This document shows, in pieces, positions 11,501 to 21,916 of a DNA stretch of 64,000 nucleotides. Both the position numbers and the translations under genes were made by a program. How positions within the stretch are numbered: the stretch's first letter is position 1; each line of letters starts with the position of its first letter. The notes below the pieces were generated by a model that saw nothing but the letters and a program-made list of their open reading frames with translations, was not told the DNA's origin and ran no database searches. The DNA comes from Pycnopodia helianthoides (taxonomy: Eukaryota; Echinodermata; Asteroidea; Forcipulatida; Asteriidae): assembly GCA_032158295.1 (NCBI GenBank), contig CM063258.1:5001-69000 (forward strand). The letters run 5' to 3'.

Positions 11501-14500
11501 AACGAAAAGCCGATACAAATACTAATATCTAAGATTGCGACAATGTTGTCAGTACCTCACATGCTTTTAGTATAGTAGTCTCATTGTTCTTATAACTTAA
11601 ACAATAGTGCCAAGTGTGTGTGGGTTTGGGAATGCTATTCCTTATCTTATACATTCCACTGGAGTGTCAGGGAGTACCGGACACTGGTCAAGCATGCCCA
11701 AATATAGGGCAACCTTTTCCTACTCGTTTTGTTTAGTAAAACCCTCTTCTTGAAACCATCCAAACATACTTTTGTATTGTATAATTTTTCAAATGTATTC
11801 TTAATGATGTGTAAAACAATTCCTAATACGGTTATACTTGCTGTAACAAGTAGTCTTGGGTTTTACAATAAATGCCTAAAGTGAAAGTCAGAGAGTAGGA
11901 AATGAGAGCCTCCATCAACAAAGAGCAATAAACGAGCAATCAACTACCAGCAACCGTGTGTTACTTCGTGTTCTTCTGTATAGCGTATAATCTAACTGGT
12001 TATATCATTATTGATTTTGTTTGGTGACAAAATGATCCTCCTATCTATCGGTTATTTGGGTTCCTCATTAAGTTACAAGTCGATACGACGAAAAGAAAAC
12101 AAGTTCCGTTATAAGATGTACATGATTGACACATTGAACCGAAACTGAAGTGGGCCTAGGCGTTTCTTGTTAACAAATAAAACTTCATGTTTGTGCAATT
12201 GAGTGAAGCATAATTCTGTTAAGAGAAGTATGTCACTCACTTATAGTTGGTGTGTTTGCCCGTAACACCTCCCCAACTTCGAGTTGAGATCCTATGATTT
12301 GTGCAACATCATCCAGTCTGTCTAACAGACTAATTGGACCAATATCAGTCAGCTAAAAACGTAAAAGGAAAACTATCGTTCTGTGAGACATGTTTTCTAA
12401 TTTCTATATACATAATTGATAATAATTAGATGGACCACTAAAGAAACCTTTATACTCTGGAAACTGCATTCAGGCCTAATATCTACTTTTTAGCATAGTT
12501 TAGCATTTATTTTAGTTTTCCTACACACGTGACAAATAAGAGCAAAATCTTTGATATCACAAAGATTGCTTACAAAAATTGTTCCAGATTCTCCTGGTAA
12601 GTTGCGATTGGCGTTAGGGGGGTTGTCATTCCCTCATCACTCTCTTACACATGATGACACTGCGAGTACAGTTTCCCTTCAATTTTATTTGAACTAAAAA
12701 TTAAGGGTCGGCCAATCCTTTATGTTTCATCTTTTACTTCTGTATTGGCGTTAGAATGTGCAGTTTGTTTTCATTGTAGAAAATCTTAATTGGTGGGTTT
12801 TTTCATTCTTCGAAGTGATTTTATAAATGAAAGCATATTTTTACTTGATTGATTGTATCCCAGCTTGCGTCACCGTTCCATGTTAATAGCTCCGAAATGA
12901 TATTTACTGCTAACTGAAATAAAGGAAAAGCATGTGCCATAAAATGAGACTTAATTAATCAAAATAACCATGACATACATAACAATGGTGCTCGATAAAT
13001 GATACATACACCCCTCTTTTGGTATCGACCATTCATTCATTATAGCAAATTATACAAAGTCTATAATCGGACACAACTCTACGTTTAATCTCCTCCCAAT
13101 GAACTTCAAAGACATACCTGGAGAGATGACCTGTCCCCGTTAGTGGCAATATCATCAGTAAGTCCATCCAGGCAACATATACGTTCAGCCATATCTTCCA
13201 ATGAACCCGCAACATTCTCAGATAAAGTTTGAGTGGTTGTTGGTATAGGCATGGGACTTGTGCTAGCATGGTACTTGTCGGAAAACGAGTAACAAACAAG
13301 TTCATCACAAAGACTTGTTAGTACCTTCTGGTCACAAGGAGTACTTCCCTGTAAGCAAAACATTAAAGCAAACCGTCCACGTCATAATATCAAAACGTCT
13401 CACTTGCCTGATAATAAAAATTATAATGTTTTCAACTTACCGAGGAAGCTGTTGCACTTGAGAGTAGCTCCAGATTAAATTTAATCCAACACACCTTGAT
13501 ATATTCTACTTCGGCCATAATACGAATAACTTTAAAACTGGTTAAGTCGACGAAAGAAAGATCTCTACAAACACACAACCATGTATAGCAAACCGGGAAA
13601 TCAACAATTTTTCTTTGTTCTCACAGATATTTTATTCCCCCTTTCACGTTTCTCAATTAAGCAGAAATAAGGAGCAGTGGTTTGAATTTATTCTAGAACC
13701 ATTTAATAAGTGACGTCGTTCTTGAGGAGAGCTTGGCTGACACTCATGTGTGACATGGATTGACTTAAATAGTATTTACCTCATATGTGTCAATCATACA
13801 AAGTAGAGTTATAACAAACACTTCATTTTCATGAAATTTAAGTTGACCATGTATGTCCATTTCTGGTGAAGCAAGCTGCTTAGTGCCTGCTGAGTACCAA
13901 TCCCTCCCAATCTGCCCAAACATAGAATCAACGATAACGCGTATCGCCATTGCTGTCTCTATGTCAACTGACGTTGGGTCACCTTTGCTTTCCTGTAAAT
14001 TGAACCTGAACCTGTATTTGATAGATAAATGAAAATGAGTACAATATTAATGCTGAGGTTTAAACCAATTTGGTGTAATGACTTTCCTTTGTATATAAAA
14101 TTCTCAAGTGTCATCAAGAAGATTCACGACCAAATGAAATCATTTTTAATCCAAGTTGTGATGGTGTTGCTTGAGTTGTTATCTGTCTGTCTAATACATA
14201 AGACTGTTATTGATAAGATTGTCGCTACAGTTAAAAATGGTTTTTGATATCTTTGTTTAAATCCATTCTTTTTGTTTATTGGCCTTTTTCAATTTTTGCT
14301 TTGAATTTACACCATAGAAATCACTGTATTACCATTGAGTTTTGTATGTTACGATAAGTAACTTTTTAGACGTACCATTTAATTCCAGGACGCAAATGCA
14401 GTTTGATGTCAATTACATTTCCAGGATACAATGCTGTAGGTAGTGTCTCTTCGTAAATCATTTGAGGCATTTCAATGGTACCTTTTTAAAATCAAATAAT

Positions 14501-17392
14501 AATACCGATATTATCAAAAGGTTTGGATATCGTTCTTCAATACCAGCGATTTGCAAAACTGTGCACCATTTACAATCTACGCCTAAAAGAGCTCTTTTCC
14601 AGACTAAAACAAATCATGGGTCAAAACTCATGGGTGCACAGGGAGTGACCTTGAAATGGCATAATGAACATGAAAAACAATATTATTCACAACTCAGGGC
14701 GCACGGGCAGTGACCTTGAAATGGAATATAAAGGAGAAAATACAATATTCACAATTCAGGGTGCACGGGCAGTGCTCATTAGACCTTGAAATAATAATTA
14801 TTCATTCATTTGTTTTTATTCCAACTTGGAACACACCCCTTAACCCCGGGGAGGGTTACACCAACTGGAATAGATGGGATTTTAGCAGGGATTTGAACTG
14901 ATTTTCAGTCTATGCAGTTTTTATATGATGTGGCGGGGAGTTCCAAAGTACAGGTGATGAGTGCATGTGACAAAGAGCGATGATTGTATGTCTTGGTACG
15001 TGAACTGCTGTTCGGGGTTGTGATGAAGAGGCAGAGTGGAGATTGGAGATGGTGTGTGTGTGCGTAGGCCTATGTGTGTGTGGATGAGTTCTTGAAGGTA
15101 CTCAGATGAAGAGCCTTTGATGCACTTATAATCATGTATGGATTTGTTTGTTGACTGGTAACCAGTGAAGTGAACTGAGTATTGGAGTGATGTGGTGCTG
15201 GGGTGGTGTACGGGTGACTAGTCTGGCGTTCTGAATTCCAGGCGACAAGAACAAAAGCATGAACAAGTTTCTCAGTTGTTTCGAATTTGTCCGATCTTGT
15301 GGAGAGCTAGAGAGGATGAGCGGCAGATGTTGTTGATGTGAGTGTGCATTTTGAGGTTCGGAGTGACAGTGATTCCAATATTGCGTGCACTACTGACAGG
15401 TTTTATGAGAGATTCACCATTACGGATACTTGTGATAGGTGAAGGTTGTCTAGACTGGGAGGTTACATGTTTTTTTCGGTCTTGGTGTCGTTTAGTTTTA
15501 ATCGGTTTGCAGTGGACCATGATTTGGCATACAAGAGAGATCAGTGGCAAGGTCTACATCAGGTAAGCTGCCAAGTTCGTCTCCTGGAGCCTGGATCTTT
15601 GAGGCAAACGAGTCAGCAAAAAGACAACATATCAGAGGTCGAGGTTGAAGGCAGGCTTTTTGAAGAATATGGCTTACGAACGTGAAAAACAATATCAATA
15701 ACTCAGGGCCGCACCGGCTGTGTTAGACCTTGAAATGGCATAAAAACGTGAAAAACAATATTCAAAACTCAGGGATGCAAGGGCAGTGCTAGACCTAAAA
15801 TGACAGTTCAACGTGAAAAACAATATTCACAACTCAGGGGCGCACGGGCAGTGTTAAATGAACGTGAAAAACAATATTAACAACTCAGGGGTGCACCGGC
15901 TGTATCAGACCTTGAAATGGCATATAAACCTGAAAAACAATATTCAAAACTCAGGGATGCAAGGGCAGTGCTAGACCTCAAATGACAGTTCAACGTGAAA
16001 AACAATATTCAAAACTCAGGGATGCAAGGGCATTGTTAGACCTTGTAATGGCATATGAAGGGTTAGTGAAAAACAAAATGTGCTACTTAGTGGCGCACAG
16101 ACAGTGATCTTGAAATGGCATATGAACGTGAAAAACAACTTTGACAACTCTGGGGTGCATGGGCAGGGTAAGGTGAAAAACAATAATTATTGACAACTTT
16201 GGGGTGTACAAACAGTGACCTTGAAATGGCATCTGTACGTGAAAAATAATATTCCCAATTCATGGGTGCACGGGCAGTGACTTTGAAGAGGATGAACGTG
16301 AAAAACAACAATTGATTCACAACTCGGGGGCGCACGGTAAGTGACTTTGAAATGGCATATGAACGTGAAAAACAAGATCCACAACACAGGGGCGCACGGG
16401 CAGTTTTATAGACCTTGAAATAGCTTGAACGTGAAAAACAAGATTTAAAACACAGTCGAGGCGCACGGGCAGTGTTAGACCTTGAAATAGCTTATTATGA
16501 ACGTGAAAAAACAAGATTCACAACTCATGGGCGCACGGGCAGTGTTCCTTATACTTTAGAATGGCTTTACATAAGCGTGAAAATCAAGATTCACACCACA
16601 TGGGCATTGAGTGTAAGACCTGGAAATGGCCTACGAACGTGAAAACCAATCACCAGCCCACACGCCCTAAATACCGCAAAATACGACATTGCTGCTTAAG
16701 TTAAGCACAAACGAGCTAAAAACCACCAGGATCGGCTGTGTGCATGCAACATCCCCCATTTAAAAATGGATTTTGTTTTAAAGAAATGCCCAAAATACTC
16801 GCCATCCCTCCCCCACCCCCCCCCCTTACAAATTAAACAAAAGATAAATGAAAATTGCATACAATGATGTCGTATAGGTGTCAATTAATAAATCATTATT
16901 CTTACCTTGAGCAGTGGTGATGTGAACATCCCAAAATATCTACAAAGAAATCAAAACAATTGTCTATCTTGCAATTTGTCTATTGCATCGAAAATAATAC
17001 ACAGTTTCGTTTGGCCACTTCCAATGGGACAAGTCCAGCTGATACATTTTGTTCTTAGACAACATACTGTGCAGCAATTGTTATTCTTAGGAGAAACTAA
17101 ATTGTTCTTAGACGAAACCAAATTGTTCTTAGACGATAAATGTCACAAATTTTAAAGTTTCATACTGGAATATTGCCATAATCATTCATTCTCCGTTGGC
17201 AAAACGTGCATTTAAATATTGTTTGTACATTTCAGCTGCTTGTTTTTTTACAACAGCTTGATTAAACTATGAGGTTCACTCGTCATTCATTAACGGTCTT
17301 TGGCTCATTATATCGCTCTAAAAATCGCAAGTAAGCGAATAACTTACCAGACACACGATGATGACAGTTAGAATATGATGAATCCTCATCAT
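471..17392 (-). CDS. Adhesion G-protein-coupled receptor, 21 exons, disrupted copy
   Basis: Cell-surface receptor with an adhesion-type extracellular region, GAIN/GPS region and seven-helix domain. Exons, 3' to 5' on the plus strand: 471-533, 677-805, 2402-2522, 2856-2937, 3551-3617, 4241-4313, 4481-4592, 4710-4818, 5022-5122, 5370-5796, 5910-5971, 6123-6277, 6579-6610 joined with 11336-11434, 12241-12352, 12845-12913, 13118-13348, 13441-13529, about 13800-14005, 14376-14481, 16906-16939 and 17348-17392. Codon phases agree at nearly every junction. The total is 2,519 nt, one base short of 840 codons; the missing base maps to a T run at 2929-2932. A Ty3 element also splits one exon. The first exon encodes a hydrophobic signal-like start (MMRIHHILTVIIVCL). 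The extracellular domain upstream of GAIN is not recognised. The exons near 13.4-14.0 kb are the least certain. The ligand cannot be predicted. It may be a pseudogene or an insertion allele. Confidence 0.82.
925..1135. repeat. Palindromic AT-rich motif cluster (TTTACGTAAATATT)
   Basis: The self-complementary core TTACGTAA and longer AATATTTACGTAAATATT-like words recur about eight times in 200 bp, alternating with CACGTGAA words. It lies in the last large intron of the receptor gene. It may be a degenerate tandem array. No coding potential. Confidence 0.6.
1310..2170 (+). mobile_element. 3' fragment of a non-LTR retrotransposon (CR1/L2-like RT C-terminus)
   Basis: Translation reads MRNLGIFFDSAMTMSKHV, then LRNMSRVRSLI, CHHAVRALITSRLDNGNSLL and IQRLQNRAAKLIF, the thumb and C-terminal part of a LINE reverse transcriptase. 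After about 1745 the reading continues in other frames toward HWLP- and PYLTERI-like words. Stops and frameshifts mark it as dead. The 3' end has the GTAAAGCG...AAGAACGCTATTTG tail typical of such elements. It lies in an intron of the receptor gene, antisense to it. Confidence 0.72.
2856..2937 (-). pseudogene. Receptor exon between TM5 and TM6 carrying a one-base frameshift
   Basis: The exon is bounded by a CTTAG acceptor and a GTAAGT donor and is 82 nt long. The TM5 exon upstream ends in phase 0 and the TM6 exon downstream needs two carried bases, so this exon should be 83 nt (or 80). Read from its start it hits a stop after nine codons. Read from its end it gives TVIKTTASKVYGQDKMTKVK, which joins TM6 perfectly. 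One T missing from the run complementary to 2929-2932 explains both readings. Either this copy is inactivated or a homopolymer error exists in the assembly. Confidence 0.72.
3044..3539. mobile_element. hAT-like MITE with G/C tracts
   Basis: Terminal inverted repeats CAGCGGCGGC...GCCGCCGCTG are flanked by the 8-bp direct repeat CGAATACT (3036-3043 and 3540-3547). Ends starting CAG with an 8-bp duplication are the hAT superfamily signature. There is no transposase. The interior has long G or C homopolymers near both ends (3082-3113 and 3450-3522). A second copy in the opposite orientation lies near 21450-21916. The right-hand target duplication overlaps the receptor TM5 splice donor. Confidence 0.82.
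3551..5122 (-). CDS. Receptor exons for TM1-TM5 (5022-5122, 4710-4818, 4481-4592, 4241-4313, 3551-3617)
   Basis: Five short phase-compatible exons follow the usual adhesion-GPCR plan. TM1 (5022-5122): LSGCIMSIVALIVALICFIA. TM2 (4710-4818): ILIHMNLMGSLLIAMTVF, matching the family IHxNLxxSLLLA pattern. TM3 (4481-4592): IPCKIIAMLLHYLYLVVFSW followed by MLVEGIHLYRL, with the conserved Cys and the WMLVEGxxLY block. TM4 (4241-4313): SPLLIVGISSSATKLEGYG. TM5 (3551-3617): CWLNTEDGFIWAFVAPVCV, with the second conserved Cys of the ECL2 disulphide. All have GT-AG borders. A hAT-like MITE sits directly against the TM5 donor site. Confidence 0.87.
5370..6277 (-). CDS. Receptor exons for the GAIN/GPS region and Thr-rich linker (6123-6277, 5910-5971, 5370-5796)
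   Basis: Exons 6123-6277 and 5910-5971 encode the end of the GAIN fold, including FCGFWDDSLN (family pattern C.FW). Exon 5370-5796 carries the GPS box: GRGWSTAGCQRV, then VSCYCDRTTNYAILM, with the Trp and four Cys in register. In cleaved receptors the pattern is C.CNHL/TNFA. Here the His is Arg and the Leu is Thr, so autoproteolysis is doubtful. After the GPS comes an unusual roughly 100-residue Thr/Pro/Lys-rich stretch ending in a run of Tyr codons from a TA-rich microsatellite, before TM1 in the next exon. Usually TM1 follows within a few residues. Confidence 0.83.
6611..6787 (+). repeat. 5' LTR of the young Ty3/Gypsy element
   Basis: 177 bp from TGTTGTAATATG to CATAACA, with no difference seen from the 3' LTR. 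The next bases (TGGTGGCAGCGG) are a candidate tRNA primer-binding site. The donor tRNA was not identified. Confidence 0.92.
6958..10812 (+). CDS. Single-frame gag-pol polyprotein, Ty3/Gypsy
   Basis: The frame is open from 6886, but the likely start is the ATG at 6958 (MAQSPSMGALVS). Order, numbered from the open frame at 6886: capsid region; two zinc-knuckle-like clusters starting near residue 241 (CGNCGRDSSHPSC, CNSCHRTGHYATVC); aspartic protease with LDTGSDVNILP near residue 325; reverse transcriptase with YMDD at 594; RNase H (SADASSYGIGGYI); integrase with HHCC zinc finger (HEGH...CQHC) and catalytic segments around DYYSRW, TDNGPQF and NGQAEKA; then a GPY-like C-terminus. No stop or frameshift interrupts it. 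Gag and Pol share one frame, so no programmed frameshift is needed. The protein makes a cDNA copy and integrates it. Confidence 0.93.
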   Translation: MAQSPSMGALVSAALIGRLDMYDQIEDIRNYIERLDLYFTANDIPTSKQTAVLLSAVGPTVYKTVKSLAEPIPVAEKSYKEVCDMLKSHYGPRRIVIAERFRFYKRDQHSEETVAQYAVLLQNLASPCKFGSFLDDALRDRLVCGIRSEYVQKHLLTKDGLTFQKVLEVAKTLETATKDLREIKGSHNTAAVQAVRPKPQQRSFTRRSPTNGQKKCGNCGRDSSHPSCPAKGQKCNSCHRTGHYATVCRSKSRKLHAVTAPHESDDDSEFFIGSVHHSNADQPHESWYQTVNVQGQTVKFMLDTGSDVNILPLHVYDTLQLHNPNLQPTTTTRLCGYFGGNTTPRGQKTLSCEVKGKHHVLTFLVIDDGQPILGKSACSTLGLVKRIYVLSDGSVFEGAGCLQGPPVKIQLKDETSPHCVHAPRRIPLPMLPKLKSELEKMVKQDIITRITTPTDWCAPIVIAPKKNGNIRVCVDLRQLNKAVAREQFSIPTMEEVLGKIAGAQIFSVLDAKHGFWQVPLHVDSQHLTTFITPFGRFCFKRLPFGITSAPELYQRIMSDLLVDLPGVVVYMDDVLVTGKTQEEHDKRLHHVLHVLHGAGLRLNKEKCKISQEQVHFLGHRLGKDGIRPDPAKIEAIIQMAPPTTKEEVKRLMGMVNWLSRFIPHAATVAAPINDLMKDNNEWTWGPSQRNAFRQLKTLLTTAPTLAFYDPSKPTMVSADASSYGIGGYILQQQGDDSWRPIAYCSRSLTPAERRYAQIEKELLATVWSCDRFYVYLRGLKVLIQTDHKPLVPLINNKDLCDAPLRCQRLLMRLMKYHCFAEYIPGKFLVMADALSRAPLPRGKSLEIPDDLEGEIEAHVCMVTTHWPASDAKLAEIASATSKDATLIAVTTYVKTGWPKYAKDIEPELKRYWEDQDKLSIVGGIITYGNRILIPQRMRQEMLQKIHEGHQGISKSRLRANQAVWWPGMSVDIAQFVQLCQHCRDMQPAQRAEPLISTPLPQRPWQRIACDLAEVKGKMYVVLVDYYSRWIEIHYLHKTTATSVINFMKATFARFGIPEVVVTDNGPQFLGEFNQFASEYNFKHITSSPHYPQSNGQAEKAVHVSKMILRQEDPVRALMTYRSTPLPSLGESPASLMMGREIRTSLPTLPGNLRPKKVAHQKLKVTDSANKSKSANTFNHKHGVRKLDDLHPGDKVKIRTKGKLSPVGEVIRKSDTPRSYIVTVNGTEYRRNRRHIILLPTCKPDPVLEVQIPSDEPKDPIPTETRPTRVSKAPVWHQDYIISRN
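10813..11158 (+). other. 3' untranslated segment of the young Ty3/Gypsy element
   Basis: About 345 bp between the pol stop and the 3' LTR. It has no open frame of note and ends in the polypurine tract. Confidence 0.7.
11159..11335 (+). repeat. 3' LTR of the young Ty3/Gypsy element
   Basis: 177 bp, preceded by the polypurine tract at about 11147-11158 and followed by the ATCCA target duplication. Confidence 0.92.
12241..13348 (-). CDS. Receptor exons for the stalk and N-terminal GAIN helices (13118-13348, 12845-12913, 12241-12352)
   Basis: Three phase-consistent exons. The first has a Thr/Pro-rich stalk (PMPIPTTTQTLSENVAG) followed by amphipathic helix (EDMAERICCLDGLTDDIA). The second reads LAVNIISELLTWNGDASW. 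The third reads LTDIGPISLLDRLDDVAQII. This is the usual all-helical start of a GAIN domain. Exon 13118-13348 is exactly 77 codons with a GTATGT donor, and 12845-12913 is exactly 23 codons. Assignment to GAIN subdomain A comes from position and helical character, not from a diagnostic motif. Confidence 0.72.
13441..17392 (-). CDS. Receptor N-terminal exons, unrecognised ectodomain
   Basis: Proposed exons are 17348-17392 (start codon, signal-like MMRIHHILTVIIVCL, GTAAGT donor), 16906-16939, 14376-14481 (MPQMIYEETLPTALYPGN, then LHLRPGIKW), about 13800-14005 (VDIETAMAIRVIVDSM, then HENEVFVITLL) and about 13441-13529 (IMAEVEYIKVCWIKFNLEL). Phases agree if the donor at 13798-13799 is used. An alternative with a donor at 13778-13779 and an acceptor ending at 13564 is out of phase. 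I do not recognise a named domain. The 14482-16905 intron holds a minisatellite with a LINE inside it. Confidence 0.55.
14590..16640. repeat. Degenerate minisatellite, unit about 55-70 bp, interrupted by a LINE fragment
   Basis: Repeated words GAACGTGAAAAACAATATTC, ACAACTCAGGGGCGCACGGG and CAGTGTTAGACCTTGAAATG recur about 16 times with many small differences. Two or three copies lie at 14630-14790 and the rest at 15670-16640. A LINE piece sits between. The array is within the 14482-16905 intron of the receptor. Confidence 0.82.
14791..15670 (-). mobile_element. CR1-like LINE 3' fragment inserted inside the minisatellite
   Basis: The minus strand reads GESLIKPVSSARNIGITVTP, then NNICRSSSLALHKIGQIR and later LVTRTPPQHHITPILSSLHW, a LINE RT C-terminus. 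The central segment with the usual SRLDYCN-type block is deleted. The 3' end (left) has a short ATGA-type tail. Repeat-unit sequence is on both sides, so insertion came after the array formed. Confidence 0.68.
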
Positions 17393-20300
17393 GGCGCACT
17401 TGCTCAGGTCTCGACCTGATGGACGTACACCATTAAACGACTTTCATACAAATTTAACTCTTGCTCATTCACCTAGTATTAAAATTATAATCGGCAAATG
17501 TCAGTTATCGACACCTTTTAGTAGATTTTGTCGCTTGAACTTTCACAATAAATTAACTGATATTAACTGTTCATGTTTGATATGGTACAATTTTGCTTAA
17601 AAAGGTGAAAGTCAACAGAGTGGTCACACCATAACTGCGTAAAATGGCTCGTGAGCTGCATATATTCCACTTGCTTGGTCTGATTGTAAACACTATACGT
17701 TCAACGTAATCGACGTTCAACGTAATCGTGACGTAGTTCTGAATTAGTATACGTCAAACTCTTTAGCCCTGTAGATTATTCGTTTGCACTTGTTTTCCGA
17801 AGTAGCGTGATTGTTTAAGGATTGCGAGTATAATTAAGCTGCTAAAGACAGAATGTTTAAAATATTATTTAAGTAATGTTGACGCCTGGTCACCAATGAA
17901 ACAGCTCATATGAAGAAAAGAACACAGTAGATGTTAATTGTGTTTAAGTTATTTTCGGTATATAGATTATAACGAAATGGTAATGAGTACAGTCATAGAA
18001 TGCACCCACAAACCTACCGGTTAGAACTGATTCAGATTCCGGGTTCCTGGGGGCCTGACAAATTTTTAGGTCAGTATGAACCGGAATGTGTGTCAAAATG
18101 TCCTAAAAATGGGTTCAGAAGACGAAGAATCCGAGTGAAGATCCCATTTTTAACCAGTTTCTGGGTCGCGGGTCAACCAGAACCAGAAGGGGTCAGGCCC
18201 ACTGGGTCAGGAATTCGGGTAGATATGACTCGGGGTTTTATAGAGTGTTGGGTATTTTTAAACATGAGTTACATATAAATACAAAAAGTGTCACTTCATC
18301 TACATCGAAGATCAAAAAGTTCCATCTTGAATAATTGTACAGAATAATCTAAAGGTAACAAATTATCATGTCTATAAATTTAAGATCTCTAAAAAAGTAA
18401 CGTTATTATTATATAGACCAGATTCAATAGATATAAACAAAATATAGCCTCGGTATACATTAACCTTTCATATTATATTTCCAGAGTTGAAAGTATCGAT
18501 TAAACTCGGAATAAAGACATTGAGCACGAACGCACGAAGTGGAACGCAATATTGCTGCTTTTGTCGGTCACGGACAAGCTGCAAATTAGTCAAATTATAA
18601 CGACACACACTTTGTTAGGGAATATAATAGGGATATTCATTACCAGTTGAAGGAAACTACTCGTTTTTAAAGCAAGTGCATCGAGTGTTATTAAAAAATA
18701 TTGCCGGTTTCTTCTTCCTCATTTTGTAACTTTTGAACACTTCCCTTATTGCTATCATCCGTGTTATAATCAAGTTTTGCATTTACAATGCATTTTAAGC
18801 AATGTATGCCTTTGTCCACACGCTTAGTTTCAATTTCTATTCGCAGTTTGTTTTTGTGTGTTTTTTGTGTGGTTTTTTGTTGGGGGTTGGAGGGGGTATA
18901 AAGAAATCAAACCAGCTGACAGTTGGATTCAAAGCGTATAGGCCTATTCACAAATTGTACTATTTTGGGGAAACATTAACTGCCAAGTCAGGATGAAAAC
19001 ATGATGTCCTGTAACTGACTTTATTTTAGTTTAAACAAAAAGATTATTAATTTCTAACTCAGTTTATTTTATTTTATTAACCCGTGGCGAAATTCAGTAA
19101 TTCTTTGAACTGTCATTGGAGGGATCTGTCTTGAATTTACCGTTTTATGAATGTCGATTGCGTAAGTCTACATGTCGTTAATCTGTTATGTAGGCTACCC
19201 TCATCAGTACAATTATGTGTGCCATAATGTGATAAAAAGGTCTCATTTTAAATTGCAATACTGCGATTCCATATGTTATTCACATGTCAAGTAATTCTCC
19301 ACCAAAGAATGCTTGTATAGTGTGGAGTCAGTTGCAGGGTTTGTATAATTAGCGGTCTATATATAGGCCCTATATATCCTGGTCTCTTTAATGCTGCGCT
19401 CTCCCCCGCATATTGATTCTCCCATCTTGTGGACGTGGCTGGATGGTTATGTTTATTATATAGCAATATTCCAATAACCAGTGAATAATATTACAGAATA
19501 CAAGAGTCCATGAGTGTTAAGTGAGAAAATGTGTACTCTCTGTTTCGCTGAACAAAATTAAACTGATGGGTCTTATGAAACCCATATAATGAAAATAAAC
19601 AAACATTTCAAGTTATAATTCTTTCGTTTAAAATTATGGGGAAAAGGGACACATGACTTTAATATGAACAGCGTTTTCACAAGTGAAGTGTTCAATTTTT
19701 GACCAGGTTCCATACTGCCAATACCTAATGATATTGTAATTATTTGTATTAGACAAAAAATATCAGCAAATAACAAGGATGTTATATCTGTGTCCAACCT
19801 ATACACCACTATTTCAGGGAAAAGGTAAAATATGTCAAAAATATTTTACATTACATACATTTTGTAAACAACTAGTTATTGTCTGTTTTGAAGTTGGTAA
19901 TAGTCTGTAACATAAGTCAGAACTGTGATGGAACTGTTATTTTCTACTGCTATTATTTTTAACAAATGTACATTAAGTCTGAAGGATGTATGCCAGATGT
20001 GCAGTCATAGATCATGTCATGTAATCATACATCGGGGGGATAGATCTCATTGTGTTATTATTAATATAAAAATGTATTATAATCTCTTTATATTTGAGCA
20101 TATTGGGTACTACTACGTCATCTTATCAGCGGATGACAAAGACGTGCAAAGTCCATGTCATGTCAGAGCGAGTACACCGACAGCCGGCTTTATTTTTGTG
20201 AGTAATAACACAGTTACTAAGCCCTTTTTTAAAGTTGTTTGTTATGACATTGATTTCAATCGCATAACTGTTTCAAATTCTCGATATTCTACTACAAATG

Positions 20301-21449
20301 AGGTTTATTTTGAGTTATGATTGACGATGTATATAGCCACAGGTATTTTGCTTGTAATGTAAACCACTGCAATAAAAGTAAAGCGCGTTGGAAAGCAACA
20401 ATGCAGAATTTCAAATAGACAAAAAATCACACAGTTTTGATAGCCTTTTCTTTTGGATGATTTCAGTTTCAAAATTGCGACTTTCTTGTGTGGAAAAGTG
20501 TGTGATCGCGATCGTTCGTGTGAGCACCCCTTTCGTGAACATAACCCTCTTTGTGGAATTTCCAAGACTTGCTGGAACTGTCCTAACTGGCTTTATTCAG
20601 CCACTCCGGTAAGGTCTCTAGTACAAACTCTGGAATATTCTTCACAGATTTCGATTAAATTAACAAATGCAACTAGCATCATTTAAATTACAACACCGGC
20701 AATTAGCCTTGTTGCACCGTTTGGTTTGGGTGTATACATACATATTTACCCAAACCAAAAAGTGCAATTACAATGTGTCCACCATATCTCAAAATGGCTT
20801 ATGGAGGACGCCTTGTTTATTAATATTTTATACCCACTATAGGTCACGTGACTTGGAGCGCGCAATCCGTCTATACTATAGTAATAATAACTAGAGATAT
20901 TAATTGTAATGAACAATCCGATACGTTGACCAAGGAAGATCGTTTCAGTAACCAAAAGTAATTGTATTTTGTGTAAACTTCCTGTTATCATGTTCAAACT
21001 CAATGCAAATGTCATAAAGGGGGCATCACAGAGTAAGAATTTTCAGACAAGTTTAGGTCTTTAAGCAAACATGTTTTAATACTTGTCATATCGTTCAGGA
21101 TATATATAATATATATATTACAATGTGGTTTTTAACACTTCAGTAGAAGGCGTTGTAGCAATTGATGACGTTATGAAACATGTGTTTAGAAACCTAAAAT
21201 GTCACCGATGATTCCATACAAAGACACCACATTCAATATTTTTTTAAGTGACCGTGGACCCTTGATATACAAATATGATTCATTTGAACTTCCTGTTTGG
21301 ACCGGAAGGAAAGATCAAAATGGGTCATCTTTTAAAATAAAATATTACATGTGCTGTAAGCTACAAGACAGTACAAAGATTAGGTCTTTATGACATGTGG
21401 TTTCAGAAATATGATTTTATTTTTATTAGAACTTCCTGTTTGAACTGCA
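17393..21449. other. Intergenic, no gene recognised
   Basis: Between the receptor 5' end and the MITE at 21450. A stretch near 18000-18250 on the plus strand is open (92 codons) but low in information. A 131-codon frame at 19925-20320 resembles nothing I know. An inverted pair TTTGGTTTGGGT...ACCCAAACCAAA lies near 20719-20760. No RNA gene seen. Confidence 0.5.
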
Positions 21450-21916
21450 AGGGGGGCAAATGCCCCCCCCCCCCAGTTTGCACCCCCCCCCCCAGTTTTT
21501 TCCCCGATGGCGGAAATTGAGTTTAATCCCAAACCATTGCACCCAATTTGTTACAATGTTGTTTGCGCTGTAAATAATAAACTCAATTTCATCCATCATA
21601 ATTAGCTGGCACCATCAAAAATGCCCAATACACTTTCCATCTCCTGCAATGTTAATAAAATGTAGATTTATTTATCTGTACAAGCTTGGAAACTTGCTAT
21701 AAATAGAAATGCATTGTCTGCCCAAAACAAGCAGCCATTGTGCAGGCAGTTCGCACAACACGTCACATTCACAGTGCAAAATCTTATATTCTGGAGTGAA
21801 TTGTAGGCTTATACAGTATATTATAGATTTTTGTTTCCCCCCCCCCTAAATTTAAGTTTGCCCCCCCCCCTGCCCTCTTGCCCCCCAGATTAACAGGTCT
21901 GGTGCCGCCGCTGACT
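21450..21916. mobile_element. Second copy of the hAT-like MITE, inverted
   Basis: The sequence is the reverse complement of the 3044-3539 element, with shared internal words such as GGCGGAAATTGAGTTTAATC and GTTACAATGTTGTTTGCG. It ends in GGTGCCGCCGCTG at about 21916. The left end is G-rich and the terminal repeat is not clear, so it may be truncated. It lies between the receptor and SARDH genes. Confidence 0.72.

Noticed and set aside
19925..20320. 131-codon plus-strand frame
   Set aside because: No recognisable domain, no splice or promoter context, low-complexity composition. Not supported as a gene.
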